Assembly (NCBI RefSeq): GCF_035083965.1
Contig: NC_089730.1
Span: 14,615,242-14,679,241 of the forward strand
Length of the DNA stretch: 64,000 nt
Origin: Branchiostoma lanceolatum
Lineage: Eukaryota; Chordata; Leptocardii; Amphioxiformes; Branchiostomatidae
Reading direction: 5' to 3'
A program made the translations under genes and the position numbers. Below are positions 18,260-29,790 of this stretch, piece by piece. Below the pieces are notes generated by a model. It did no database searches and was not told the origin of the DNA. It worked only from the letters and a program-made list of their open reading frames with translations. Each line of letters opens with the position of its first letter. The first letter of the stretch is position 1.

Positions 18260-19286
18260 GGGTTGGAATAACCACCCATTACGTCATAACTTTATAAAAG
18301 AATTACATATCTGCCTGTAAGGAACAATATCATTTGACCGGAAAAGCTGATTTTATAGCGTTGGTACGTATGTTTCAACATTTTCAGAGGATATAATTGC
18401 TTGTACATGCTGCCAAACATTTCTTCATGTGTTGTACAGAGATGACGGAGGTAATAATGAGGAGACATGATTGGTGTTAAAAGTTTGTTGTTTATTGTGT
18501 TGATCGATAAGTATATGTACATTGGATATTTGTGTTACTTGTTGGATTGGTAAATATTGCCATGTAATATGTTGTATAAGTTATGAAGGTATAGTTGTAA
18601 AGGTAAGTATGATGTAATGTAGACGTACTTTATATATGATCTATTTCATGTCGGATATTTTGAGTACTTCTCATGGTATGATGTAGACAAGTCAATGGGT
18701 CCGCTAATGGTTAGACATGTCTATACGATCTATATCGTGAAGTAGTAGAAGTTATTTCAATGACCAGCTAGGTACATATAAGGCGTTTCAATTACATAAT
18801 TGTTATATGTAGTGATTAATGATAATAATGCTGATGAATAACGTAGTATTCTCTAAAATATGTAATTTGGCATTATATCATTAAGTTATTTGTAAGAATT
18901 GTTGATTAAATAATTCTCGTATATGTAAGTAGGTAATATATATATATTGACATAGTTGATAATTTGTACTTGTATAGTAAAGTAATAAAATGTTAAGGAT
19001 ATATGATTACTTATACTAGTGGTTCTTATAGTGTGATTACGTACACTACTGTAAATATAGCGTATGATAATGTAAGTGCTGATGATCTATTAATCTTTGA
19101 AGATATACATAGTTATGATATATAACTTGGTATTATAATCTTGACTAACTAGTAATATGGTATGAATATATATGTCTTGTTAATAGTAAGACATTATCAA
19201 TGTATAAAACGGAAATATATGTAGTTTACATGTAATTAATATTTAATGTTATGTTATGTTATATGTGAAGAATACGATCAAAAAAC
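18260..19286. other. Very AT-rich, low-complexity intergenic DNA
   Basis: Dense TATAT/GTATAT-like sequence with scattered short palindromes. No gene or defined repeat unit was recognised. Confidence 0.5.
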
Positions 19287-20030
19287 GAGCGCCGTGAGAG
19301 CGCCGAGAGAGCGCGCAGCGAGGGCGGTGAGCGCCGCGAGAGCACCGTGAGAGCGCCGTGAGGGCGCCCAATTGCAAGGTGGGATCAAAGAGCCACAGCG
19401 AGCGCTCAAGGATCGCAGAGAGCGCTCTACGAGGATTCAATGGTCTTAACTTTAGTTCAAACAAATTTCATTCTTGGAGTGGTATATATTGAATTTCTGG
19501 GAATTTTGCGGTCAAATCATAGTTTTGCTCATGGGTAATACAATTGACGAATAACTGCTTCCATTCAAATTGAATTCCTTCCAATTTTTATTGTCAGTGG
19601 TTCAAAAAGTATTTCAAAATTCTATGATTTACGTTTCTATTATAACGTAGAATGATAAACTATATTTATTGCAAACAGGTAACATGACAGACAACACAGA
19701 AAAAATCAAGTTGAACATATATATAACTTATAAAGACTCACACTGAGCGACCGTGCAGCGACCAAAATTGAATCTGTTTTCTCCTTGATTTTATTATTCA
19801 AATATGATGCAAGAGGTACAGGTATGACTGAGAAGACAACAAAGCAAACAAAACGTAGACAAAATTTGTTCTTTATCACTGGAATTCGTTGAGTGATCTG
19901 TGAAATCTTTAGTCGCTCATAAAAAATTGCTGACATTTGACATTTTGGTCGCGCTGAGAGCGCACAAGGGTCGCCGTAGAGATTCCACTTGAGCGCGTTT
20001 TCCAGGAGTTCGGCGCTCTCACGGCGCTCT
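19287..20030. mobile_element. ~744-bp element with GC-rich AGCGCCGTGAGAGCGCCG ends
   Basis: The left end carries AGCGCCGTGAGAGCGCCG and the right end its inverted copy CGGCGCTCTCACGGCGCT. The left end repeats GAGAGCGCC-type units several times (19287-19370) and similar GAGCGC motifs recur near 19748 and 19950. The GC-rich ends stand out against a very AT-rich background. No transposase frame is seen. Confidence 0.72.
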
Positions 20031-20044
20031 GGCCAATTTTATTT

Positions 20045-20300
20045 TCAGGCTGATGTATATGGCCTCCTTTATATCTCTCATAAAGTACTCCTGTTCAGTG
20101 TCTGGTATTCTGACTTTGTCCAGTGAAACGGTATGGCCCGGAGATGTGTTGAGAGACTTCAGACGAATGCGAGCTGAGGCGTTTGTGTTCAAAGAATCTA
20201 GTTCTCAATGAGCGTTCTGTCCCACCGATGTAGAATTTTTCGCAGGTCCCTTGTCTAGTGGTTCCCTGACACGGTGTGTGCAAGGAGGTTGGTATGTACG
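20045..20300 (-). pseudogene. Penelope-like retroelement fragment, GIY-YIG endonuclease end
   Basis: The minus strand encodes TCEKFYIGGTERSLRTRFFE, then HKRLSSHSSEVSQHI, the GIY-YIG-type module found at the C-terminus of Penelope-like element proteins. After a frame change near 20095 it continues VRIPDTEQEYFMREIKEAIY, matching the end of that module. No reverse transcriptase lies upstream, and the unit is broken, so this is a decayed fragment. Confidence 0.75.
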
Positions 20301-20519
20301 CCACACTTTTCTTCTCTGGTTTTGTCGTTCGGCGCCACGAGAAGCTGTCACTGCACGAAATTTCCACGGATCCTGGCGGATCCGACAGGGATTCCTCCGG
20401 AAATATTCCTAAGCCCGTGTGGATACTGACGGATACTGACGGATCCAACGTAACTAACGGATTCGAGGTCATTTCGTGCAGTGTGTCGCAATGTGTTCCC
20501 ATGTGAAGCGGGGCCGGAC

Positions 20520-20552
20520 TCGTATGCCGAAGTTACGGCATACGAGTCCCGC
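20520..20552. repeat. Short palindrome ACTCGTATGCCG...CGGCATACGAGT
   Basis: Two 12-bp arms separated by a few bases (AAGTTA) form a near-perfect hairpin. Possibly the tip of a fold-back element or a junction between the Penelope fragment and the next MITE. Confidence 0.6.
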
Positions 20553-20595
20553 CGTTATGTAACAATGGCAAACTTCATTTACTTCCGTGTATACG

Positions 20596-20800
20596 GGTAA
20601 TGCTTAGGTCCCATTTCAAATCCGGAGCCCGGCCGGGCTGCTTGCGAAAACGAAAGATAAAAAATGCACATCAAGAAAATACACAATATATGGTTAGGAA
20701 TAATCTTTTTACGTTTTGTGTCTTTTGTATCATATTTTGTCGTTCCCACAAGCTGTCCGGCCGGGCCTCGGATTGGGAATGGGACCGAGGCATAAGGCAT
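20596..20800. mobile_element. ~205-bp inverted-repeat MITE
   Basis: The left end (GGTCCCATTTCAAATCCGGA, GCCCGGCCGGGC) pairs with the right end (CCGGCCGGGCCTCGGATT, GGGAATGGGACC) as an imperfect inverted repeat of about 45 bp. The interior is AT-rich and non-coding. Confidence 0.75.
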
Positions 20801-21209
20801 TGTATGTGCATTTGATGATGTTCATGAACTTGAGTACTATTCACTCATACCCAGTTAACTAATTATACATTGTATTAGTCCATTGATTTTCAGAGTCACG
20901 GTACTGTAAGTCGTTCCCACAATATCCTCTTCTCCAGAGTCCGGCCCGTAGCACATTCCTCAATACTCTCCAACCATGCAAAGGTTATTGGGGAAAATTG
21001 TGACCTTTTTGTCCGTCCTCCCCAAGAACTTGCTGTAAAGTCGTACAACTTAATTTTTAACGTGTATTCTATTTATCTTGTTACAATTAGTATCCAACTC
21101 AAGAAAACATGTTCCGATGAATTGGGAATGGGATGGTTTTACTGATAATCAATATGCACAGTGTAAATAGTATACAAGGACTTAAGAAAATATAAGAAAC
21201 TAGAGTTCC

Positions 21210-22010
21210 ACGACATCATACCTTCGCCAAATGATTTTAACCATTGTGACTGACGTATTAGGAGTGTTTCTCATCAATTATAAATCAGACCAGTTGATTG
21301 TCTTAAAATATGACATGTCCATTGTATAAGCTTAACAAAATATGACCTTAAGAAGGTTATGCTAATATTGATACTCAATTATGCAAATGATGCCCTTATT
21401 AGCATAATTTGATTCAACGATGTTCACATTCACATAACTTCCCGATGCAACAAAAAAGGATTAAATGCATAAAATTTCCGTCATTTACCAGTATGGAATT
21501 ATAGTAGTTTCTCATTTAAGTATGCAAATTAGGCCCACATTTGCATATTTTCTATCTCCAACATTCCTCTCTTCCTCAGTTACAATTTGAATAGTCACAT
21601 CATGGCACAAAGCAGATTTTTAAAGTTGCCTCATCAATTATGCAAATTAGCATCTGATTTGCATAATTATTGCCCAATCATTCTAAGCATCACACAAGCT
21701 ATCTACATACCAAAAATCATGACCATCCATCAAGGCCATCTTAAGTTATAGTATTTTCTCATTAATTATGCAAATGATGTCTTCATTTGCATAGTTCATA
21801 TCAATTAATATTTCTCTCTTCCTCAGTTACATATGTCACATGTTTTAGAGTCCTATCATGGAATTTGGCGGATGTATAAACTTTCCTCATTAATTATGCA
21901 AATTAGATACTGATTTGCATAAAAAAGTATTTAATCATGTCCATCATCACTCAAGCTATCTACTTACCAAAAATCATTGCCATCCATCAAGCCCTTCTTG
22001 AGTTATTCCC
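21210..22010. repeat. Modular ATGCAAAT-rich repeat, copy 1
   Basis: Starts CTAGAGTTCCACGAC, then ACCTTCGCCAAATGATT. It carries units of about 120-150 bp in which ATTATGCAAATTAG or ATTATGCAAATGATG faces ATTTGCATAATT, at about 21381, 21529, 21649, 21765 and 21893. Between them recurs a phrase CCAAAAATCATGACCATCCA then CTTGAGTTAT. The same phrase order recurs at 27915-29330. Non-coding. Confidence 0.75.
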
Positions 22011-22479
22011 TTTCAAAGTCAGATGCAAAAAACTGCGACAATACCTACTTTGCGGTGGTGAAATTTCTGCCTAGTGATAGCTACAGATGCGTGCACTCCT
22101 GTGTTTTGGATACATTTAGATACATTTCGCGCGGCATAACAAAACCCATTTCTTGGTATCAGAAGCTGTATGAACGCGGCTACCACGTGCAATATGATAA
22201 TTGACATAGTAACAGTCAAGTACAGACAGACAGAGGTTTTAGCACATGGTACCTTATCTTTAAAAAATAATCAAATTTGAAGTCAATCACTTGGAACTTC
22301 TGCGTTCGAACGACGGAACCCAGCCAGTACGTTCGATTTTCCTGCCGCGGGGGTCAGGCGAGGTCAGGTGCAATGTTGCAACTTTCGGCCGGTGTTGGGA
22401 ACGTTGATGAAATTAACGGTTCAAGTTCATTCATGTGCAAGTTGACCAATGTCATTATCTTCGCCGAGGAACTCGGAGC

Positions 22480-23480
22480 AGATTATGTTTTCGGTTGAGC
22501 CGGCTGTTGTATGGGTCTGTATGTATGTCAAGAGCATAACTCGGGAAACCTTTGATGGATCTTCATGATAGTTGGTAGGTGTATAGTGGTTGTGCAATGG
22601 AAGGTCAAGTTCAAAAATCGTTCACCTGACGTTTTCCAACATAGTAACAATACTGCAGCGGACTTTTAATTTTTCTGTTTTTGTATATAGGCAATAAAAG
22701 TGACGGAAACGTTGATGGATCTCAATGATTTTTAGTAGTTTGGAAGAGATTGTGGGAACGGAGGTCAAGTTTAAAAATGATTTATTTGGCGCTTTCCTAC
22801 AGAACTGCAGCAGGCTTTGTATGTGTGAGAGTTTGTATGTCGCCAGCATAACTCGAGGAGCTATTGGCTGTTGTGCATGATATTTCGTGGATGGGTAGTG
22901 ATGTCAAAGAGGAAGGTCACGTTTGATAATGGGCCTCCTAGCGGGTATTTGAGGTACTGCAGCGGAGCTTCAACGTTTGAGGCCAAATTTTCTGGAGGCG
23001 TCAGGTTCATGATTTTTTGGTAGTTTATAGCTTCTGGAACGGCAGGTGAGTGGTGGGAATTAAGGCCCCCTAGCTGCTTGTTTGGAACTGCAGTTGGCGT
23101 TTTTGTTAATACATTTGGAGACGAATAACTCCAGCAGGGATTGACGGATTATCATAATTTATGGCATGTGGATAGTTTCGGTGATGCTTTACATAACTGA
23201 ATACTTGTCATGCAAATAAGACGATAATTTGCATAATAAATGAGGAAAGTTGATTAATTCGCCGAAAACTTGTGGTCAAATTTCATAGAAGTGCTATGGT
23301 AACGATTTTCAAGTGGTGTACAGCTCTTGGGGCAGGGAGTAAGTGATGTAAGTTTAGACCCCCTAGTGGCTTGCTTAGAACTGCAGTGGGATTTTTTTCA
23401 TGTTACCTTTGGAGGCGAATAACTCGGGTAGGGTTTGATGAATTTGCATCGTTTTGGACAGGTAGGTTATTGAGGTAATG
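22480..23480. repeat. Modular repeat, copy 2 (opposite orientation)
   Basis: Begins ATCTTCGCCGAGGAACTCGG, then GATTATGTTTTCGGTTGAGC. It then repeats a block with ATAACTCG, TTGATGGATCTTCATGAT, AAGGTCAAGTTC and CTGCAGCGG. It is the reverse-complement counterpart of 46015-46815. Blocks recur roughly every 170-180 bp. An ATGCAAAT-type inverted pair lies near 23206. Confidence 0.72.
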
Positions 23481-24430
23481 ATTAACAAATAAAGACATAT
23501 GAAATTGTAATCAGGGTCTAATTAAGTGGTGAAAAAGGCTTGTTTATAATTACATTTTTAAGTACCTTTTGTCGACCTATATCTAAGGACAACACCTGCT
23601 TGTCAGCAGGCCTGTGCAAATTAGATTGATGCTCTCTGGTGACCTCAAAAACCACCGGCCAAACTACACTCCCGCTGGGACGGAGTTTATATCAACAAAC
23701 ACAGGAAAGGTCTGGCCCTGTGCGGGACAAGTCAAAACGATGAATATAAGGAAATGTGCAAGCAGCAGGCACTACAGAAGGCATTATAGTATTTATACTA
23801 AGCTTTATGTGGTTTGTAAAATGCAGTTGTATATACCACACTGGATGTGGACCACAGTCCTTCGTAGATGAGAGTAAGAAAAGGTTCTTGCGCAGATAGT
23901 GACATAAACATCCTCAAAATCAGGATAATCTTTAAAACAGACCTATGCTACCCATCAGGACCTGAATGAACTCCCCTTCAGGGTGTTTTACATTCAAGAC
24001 AGAGACACGAAAAAAACAGTAACATTTCTTTTTGGGAAGAATACACTTTTCAAGGACTTAGCGGAGATAGAGGAAACATATCGAGAGAGATAATCTTATC
24101 AAGAGGAAAACTTATACGGTATGAAAGAGAAAACCGACATAGAACTTCACCCGTGAGGGGGGACTACAGCCCATACCCGGGAGTGACCCGGCCCCCTGAA
24201 GAACTATATCAAAACAAAAGAAAATATATCAGAGTGGACAGTACTTAGAACAGGAAAGGTAATCTCTGACACATTCCACCAGGTTCACATCAACAGAATA
24301 AGGACTTTTACATTTTAATACGCCACGAATAGTGGCTCCATAATTCCAACAAAGCGCACGATTAAAAACTTCACATTACAGAACATTCTCTTCACAGACA
24401 GGTCAAAAGAAGGGTCAGGCGATGGGGTAT
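23481..24430. other. Unassigned region next to a Helitron-type fragment
   Basis: Holds open frames of up to 85 codons and AG-rich sequence with no similarity I recognise. It may be the degraded body of the element whose helicase end lies at 24800. The frames are broken, so nothing is called. Confidence 0.35.
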
Positions 24431-24771
24431 TTAAAACCCAAATGATAAATCGCCATCCTTCACCACCACCCATCGGTTCCCGATCCCCCACATATCTAAA
24501 AAAAGCTCTTCACCAAAGCGGTGATACTCCACTCTCAGGCGACACCGGAGAGACTGTTTGATGGCAACAACAATCTCGTCGTTTGTCCACACTTTGTCGC
24601 AAAAATTCTCGTCGCATCGCGACCGCCAGATCATATGACGGGATAGACTGATCAAAAAAGTAATGATACAAGTCTTCGCTGACGGTACAGGAAGCCGTGG
24701 CAAGAGCCCCCAGAGAGCAGCTGGACGGTCGCAACAGAAAGTAGGTGCGCAGAACCATTTCGCTACAGTAA
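24431..24771 (-). other. Unidentified 116-codon frame beside the Helitron fragment
   Basis: The minus strand is open for over 340 bp (for example VEYHRFGEELFLDMWGIGNR near the end). I do not recognise the family. It may belong to the mobile element or to an inserted passenger. A second frame overlaps it, so it may not be coding. Confidence 0.25.
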
Positions 24772-25727
24772 CAGGTCTCACAAATCTAACACCCTCAAAA
24801 AAAAAAGTGAAACAGGAGGCTTTAGAGAGATATTGTCAATAGCAGTAGGGGCAAGAGTCGTGGTCACTGCCAACGTTAACATATTAGACGGAATTGTTAA
24901 GGGCGCATTCGCAACAGTAGTAGGCATTGACAGCACATGCCATGATGTCCACACCTTCCTCGTAAAATTCGACAGTGAAAGCAAATACAAGAAAGATTTA
25001 CCCAAATGCGGTACCCATCAATGTTTGTAAATGTCTATGAATATTCATCAATGTTTATGTAAATTTTCATTTATATCTATATTGAAACGCATACTTATAG
25101 TATTCATCAATTCATAAATTGATAAGTTCATAAAGTCACAAATGCATAAATTCGTTGATTCATAAATTCATAATAACACATTCAAAGTCCCGCGAATCAA
25201 GTTAATGAATTAATGAATTTATCAATTTATGAATTTATGAATTTATCTATTTATCGATTTATGAATTTAAGAATGTATGAATTTATGAATTTATGAATTT
25301 ATGAATTTATGAATTTATATAAGAATGCGTTTCAATAAAATTTACATATATGATTTTATGATTTATACGCTTGAGCGTTATACGCTTGTTATGATATGAT
25401 AATTATATTAAAAATTATTATGATATGATATTATGATTTTATGATATTGTGATATTATGATATGATTATGATGTCGAATTTTACGAGGAAGGTGTGGACA
25501 TCATGGCATGTGCTGTCAATGTACTGTTGCGAATGCGCCCTTAACAATTCCGTCTAATATGTTAACGTTGGCAGTGACCACGACTCTTGCCCCTACTGCT
25601 ATTGACAATATCTCTCTAAAGCCTCCTGTTTCACTTTTTTTTTGGCAGTGACCACGACTCTTGCCCCTACTGCTTTCCTCCTGTTTCACTTTTTTTTTTG
25701 AGGGTGTTAGATTTGTGAGACCACGGC
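24772..25727. mobile_element. Long inverted repeat carrying a Helitron helicase fragment
   Basis: Left arm about 24772-24973 and right arm about 25473-25727 are inverted copies. GGTCTCACAAATCTAACACC on the left answers GGTGTTAGATTTGTGAGACC on the right. The right arm contains a second short copy of GGCAGTGACCACGACTCTTG, a local duplication. Inside lies a second, AT-rich palindrome with TTGAAACGCAT... and ...ATGCGTTTCAA flanks (about 25083-25340). The whole could fold into a nested hairpin about 950 bp long. Confidence 0.8.
24805..25029 (+). pseudogene. Helitron/PIF1-like helicase C-terminal fragment
   Basis: The plus strand reads FREILSIAVGARVVVTANVN, then ILDGIVKGAFATVVGID and LVKFDSESK. 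The block AVGARV-(x)n-TANV-(x)n-DG-V-GA-G/A-TVVG is the conserved C-terminal region of PIF1-family helicases, including those of Helitrons. Only the last 60 or so residues are present and the frame ends in AT-rich DNA. It is a fragment; rolling-circle replication initiator (Rep) motifs were not found. Confidence 0.72.
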
Positions 25728-25730
25728 TTC

Positions 25731-26600
25731 CTGATATTATGATGTTATGATATTATTATGATATTGTGATATTATGATATTATGATATTATGATATTATG
25801 ATATGATGATATTATGATATTATGATATTATGATATTATGATATTATGATATTATGATATTATGATATTATGATATTATGATATTATATTATGATATTAT
25901 GATATTATGATATTATGATATTATGATATTATGATATTATGATATTATGATAATATTGTGATATTATGATATTATGATATCATGATATCATGATTGATTA
26001 ATATCATATTATGATATATAATATCAAAATATCATATTATCATACTATCATAATAATATCATAACATCATAACTACTTGATTTGTGAGACCACGGCTTCC
26101 TGATATTATATTATGATGTTATGATATTATTATGATATTGTGATATTATGATATTATGATATTATGATATTATGATATTATGATATTATGATATTATGAT
26201 ATTATGATATTATGATATTATGATATTATGATATTATGATATTATGATATTATGATATTATGATATTATGATATTATGATATTATGATATTATGATATGA
26301 TATTATGATATTATGATATTATGATATTATGATATTATGATATTATGATATTATGATATTATGATATTATGATATTATGATATTATGATATTATGATATT
26401 ATGATATTATATTATGATATTATGATATTATGATATTATGATATTATGATATTATGATATTATGATAATATTGTGATATTATGATATTATGATATCATGA
26501 TATCATGATTGATTAATATCATATTATGATATATAATATCAAAATATCATATTATCATAATATCATAATAATATCATAACATCATAATATCATCACCAAG
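25731..26600. repeat. GATATTAT octamer microsatellite in two blocks
   Basis: Long runs of the 8-bp unit GATATTAT with rare interruptions. Two blocks each begin with GATTTGTGAGACCACGGCTT then CCTGATATTAT (at about 25708 and 26078) and end with related ATCATGATTGATTAATATC segments, so a unit of about 370-490 bp has itself been duplicated. Array length is likely polymorphic and hard to assemble. Confidence 0.93.
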
Positions 26601-26689
26601 CTTTATGTGGTTTTATATATATCTACATATATATCATCTACATATGACATCTATCATATGTATAAGCAGATCAGGAAATGATAATTCTG

Positions 26690-26900
26690 ATATGATATTA
26701 TGATACTATGATATAATGATATAATGATTTATGATATTATGATATGATATTATGATATTGTAAAATTATGATATTATGATAGTATGATATTATGATAGTA
26801 TGATAGTATGATAGTATAAATCATAATATCATTATATCATAATATCATAATATCATATCATAATATGATATTCGATAATGGGCCATAATATCATAATGAT
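26690..26900. repeat. Further TGATATTA/ATAATATCA tract
   Basis: Continuation of the same octamer family, changing strand orientation near 26815 so that the tract forms a palindrome (GATAGTATAAATCATAATAT region). Confidence 0.75.
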
Positions 26901-27880
26901 ATAAACATCTGCTTATGCCACACCGACGCCACTTGATATAAGATGTTGAGGAAGCGGAGGTCAAGTTCAAAAATGGTTCCCCTTGTCGTCGTCGGTACTG
27001 CAGCGGGCTTTGTGTGGATGTGTATTTGTACGTCGCCAGCATAACTTTAGAAGCTGTTGATGGATCTTATTTTTTTTAATTTTTTATTTATTGGTTCGGC
27101 ATGTTGCCAGGGTTACCCAACTAGCCAGGGGCGAATCCATGTGCGGCCGACTGTAGGTTTTGCCCCTACTCTTTTTCGAAAGGTGTGGTGGGTTCTTTTA
27201 CGTGCGCTCTCCCCAAACACGGGACCTCCATTTAACGTCCTATCCGAGGGACGTCCCTAGACAAAGCTAGGTACTCATTTACACCTGAGTGAAGTGAGGG
27301 ATTTTGTGTGAAGTGCCTTTCCCAATTGCACAATGTCGGGTGCATGTCCAGACATGTCTGGGGGAGAGCCGGAATCGAACTCGGGCCACGCTGTTTGGCA
27401 GCCCTATGCTCTCACCATTACGCCACACCGACGCCACAGATGGTGTTGATGGATCTGTATGATATCTAGTGGATGGGTAGGGTTTACAGAAAGGAAGGTC
27501 AAGTTCGATAATGGGCCTTCTAGCGGGCACCTAAGGTACTGCAACAGAGCTTCAAAATTTAGAGGCATATTTTCTGAAAGTGCTATGGTCATGATTTTTG
27601 TGTGGTAGATAGTTCATGCCACAGAAAGTAAGTTCTGTAAATTTGGGCCCCCTAGCGGCTTGTTAAGAACTGAACTGTGTTTTTGTTTTGACATTCGGTC
27701 ATGAATAACTTGAGAAGGGGTCGACTGATCGTCGTGATATTTGGTATTTACAGAGCTCAGATGGTGCTTTACATAATAAATGACTAATTATGCAAATCAG
27801 TAGCTAATTTGCATAATTAGAAAGGAAAGTTTGTTAACCCACTGCATTTCATAATTGGACATGGGACTGTCAGGTCATGT
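26901..27880. repeat. Modular repeat, copy 3, interrupted by a SINE
   Basis: Contains the same blocks as copy 2 (GGAGGTCAAGTTCAAAAATG, TACTGCAGCGGGCTTTG, CATAACTTTAGAAGC). The run is broken by the SINE at about 27075-27437 and resumes with GATGGATCTGTATGATATC. Near 27790 the ATTATGCAAATCAG / ATTTGCATAATT pair recurs. Confidence 0.68.
27075..27437 (-). mobile_element. tRNA-derived SINE, minus strand
   Basis: The minus strand starts with a tRNA-like head: A box TGGCGTAATGGTGAGAGC and B box GAGTTCGATTCCGG with tRNA-like spacing. A body with GGAAAGGCACTTCACAC, CCTCACTTCACTCAGGTGTA and AATGAGTACCT follows, ending in an A-rich tail (T-rich on the plus strand near 27070). A truncated head (GCCACACCGACGCCAC) lies just outside, near 26917-26932. 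Confidence 0.82.
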
Positions 27881-27914
27881 AACCAGATGGCCTTGTATAA
27901 ACGTAGGTCAAATG

Positions 27915-29330
27915 AATAAACTAGAGTTCCACGACCACATACCTTCGCCAAATGATTGAAACCTTTATGACTGACGTATTAAGAGTGTTTCTCATAAATC
28001 ATACCAGTTGATCGTCTTCTCCACCCAAATAACAGGTTGTCCAAGTATGAGTGTAGCAAAGAAGGTTCTGCTCACATTTATCATCAATTATGCAAATGAG
28101 GTCTTTATTAGCATGATTTGATTCAACGATGTTGACATTCACAAAACTTCCAAATGCCACAAGTATGAAGTTGCCGTCATTTACCAGTATTGTATTAGTT
28201 GTGTCTCATTTATTATGCAAATTAGGTCTTCATTTGCATATTTTATATCTATCAACATTCCTCTCTTTCTCAGTTACAAATGTCACATATTTTAAGTCAT
28301 ATCATGGATTACAACGAGTTTTTACAATCTCCTAATTAATTATGCAAATTAGAATCTGATTTGCATAATTGTCGTCTAATCATACAAAGCATCACGTAAG
28401 CTTTATACATGCCAAAAATGACCATCCATCAAGCCCATCTTGAGTTATAGTAATTGATTATGCAAATGATGTCTTCATTTGCATAGTTGATATCTAATAA
28501 TATTTCTCTCTTCCCCAGTTAAATGTGTCACATGTTTGAGAGTTCTATCCTGGAATTTTGCGGATGTACAAACTTTCCTTATCAATTATTGATTGATGAT
28601 TTAATTCAGTAAGAAGCTCGCGGATTATGTTACAACATAATCCGAATTCCGTTCTTAGTACAAAAGTGTTGCAACATACAATCTTGCTACAATTCCGATA
28701 ATCACAATATCATTACATTTCGAAAAGCTTTGCACAGTAAAATCCAAACTTTCAAGTTAGCCACGTCGAGACATTATCACGTATGACATAACGTGAAGAG
28801 AATGAGAACAATATAATACAGAAAAAACATATAATACAATAAAAACAGTACTGATGGTACTACTGAGTGAGTGCCTTGTTATAAAGCCGAATAGCAGTGT
28901 GCAGTTGCTCAGCCTCTTAGTGCGGGCTTTCAGAACGCTTATGCAAATTAGATATTGATTTGCATAATAAGTATCTTATCAAGTACATCATCACTCAAGC
29001 TATCTACTTACCAAAAATCATGGCCATTCATCATGCCCTTCTTGAGTTATTCCCTTTCAAAGTCTGAACCAAACCTGTTCCTGCAGTTCCACAAAAGCCG
29101 CCAGGAGACCCAGGAGACTCTATAGCGCTTACTCTCTGTCCGAGCTATCTACCACTCAAAAATCAGTACCATAGCATGTCCAGAACACAAGATATCCAAA
29201 CAGGAAGTTCCGCTGTAGTATCGTGACAAGCCGCTAGGATACCCAAAATCAAATCATTTCCAGGTCTCATCAAGATCTACCCACCTACCAAATATGAAGA
29301 CAATCCATCCATGTCTTCTCCAGTTATTCT
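27915..29330. repeat. Modular ATGCAAAT-rich repeat, copy 4
   Basis: Starts AAACTAGAGTTCCACGACC as copy 1 does and carries the ATGCAAAT/ATTTGCAT pairs at about 28090, 28215, 28340, 28460 and 28940. A non-repeat insertion lies at about 28600-28930. After 28985 the CCATTCATCATGCCCTTC / TTGAGTTATTCC phrase leads into blocks ending in TCTCGGCGAAGGC at about 29428, beyond the CA repeat. Confidence 0.72.
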
Positions 29331-29335
29331 GCTTC

Positions 29336-29338
<3 letters not shown>

Positions 29339-29409
<71 letters not shown>
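29339..29409. repeat. CA dinucleotide microsatellite
   Basis: About 35 uninterrupted AC units inside the end of modular repeat copy 4. It makes a poly(Thr-His) frame on the plus strand and poly(Cys-Val) on the minus strand; neither is credible as protein. Confidence 0.98.
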
Positions 29410-29411
<2 letters not shown>

Positions 29412-29790
29412 ACCCTCTGCATAACCTTCTCGGCGAAGGCAACTATGGATCTATCTATCGGCATACCAGTTTTGGTACTGTTGCTATGTCCTTTCTGTTG
29501 TCCAACATGCCTGCAAGATATCAAGTTTCATATACGCACAACTGCCTTACTCTTTTATACATATATGCCGTCATAAGTATAACATTGAGAACACCATACA
29601 TAAGACGGTGGATGTTAATTAACAGTATGCAAAAGCCCATCCCAATCCTAGCTACACAGCATAACACTAATGCTACATGTACATGTACTTTGACACAAGT
29701 ATGGCCACACCATTTTTTCCCCTAGGTTCTGAGACTTTATTAAAAGAAAATCAAGCAAAAGGACAAGACGAAAGCTGGCTGGAAGGAATA

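Noticed and set aside
27360..27437. A tRNA gene
   Set aside because: A and B boxes are present but the cloverleaf is degraded and a SINE body follows.
21210..29430. CRISPR-like spaced repeats
   Set aside because: The repeated phrases are long, diverged, and spaced by related rather than unique sequence, and the genome is eukaryotic.
29294..29725. 143-codon plus-strand frame with a Thr-His run
   Set aside because: Made by the CA microsatellite and modular-repeat sequence on either side.
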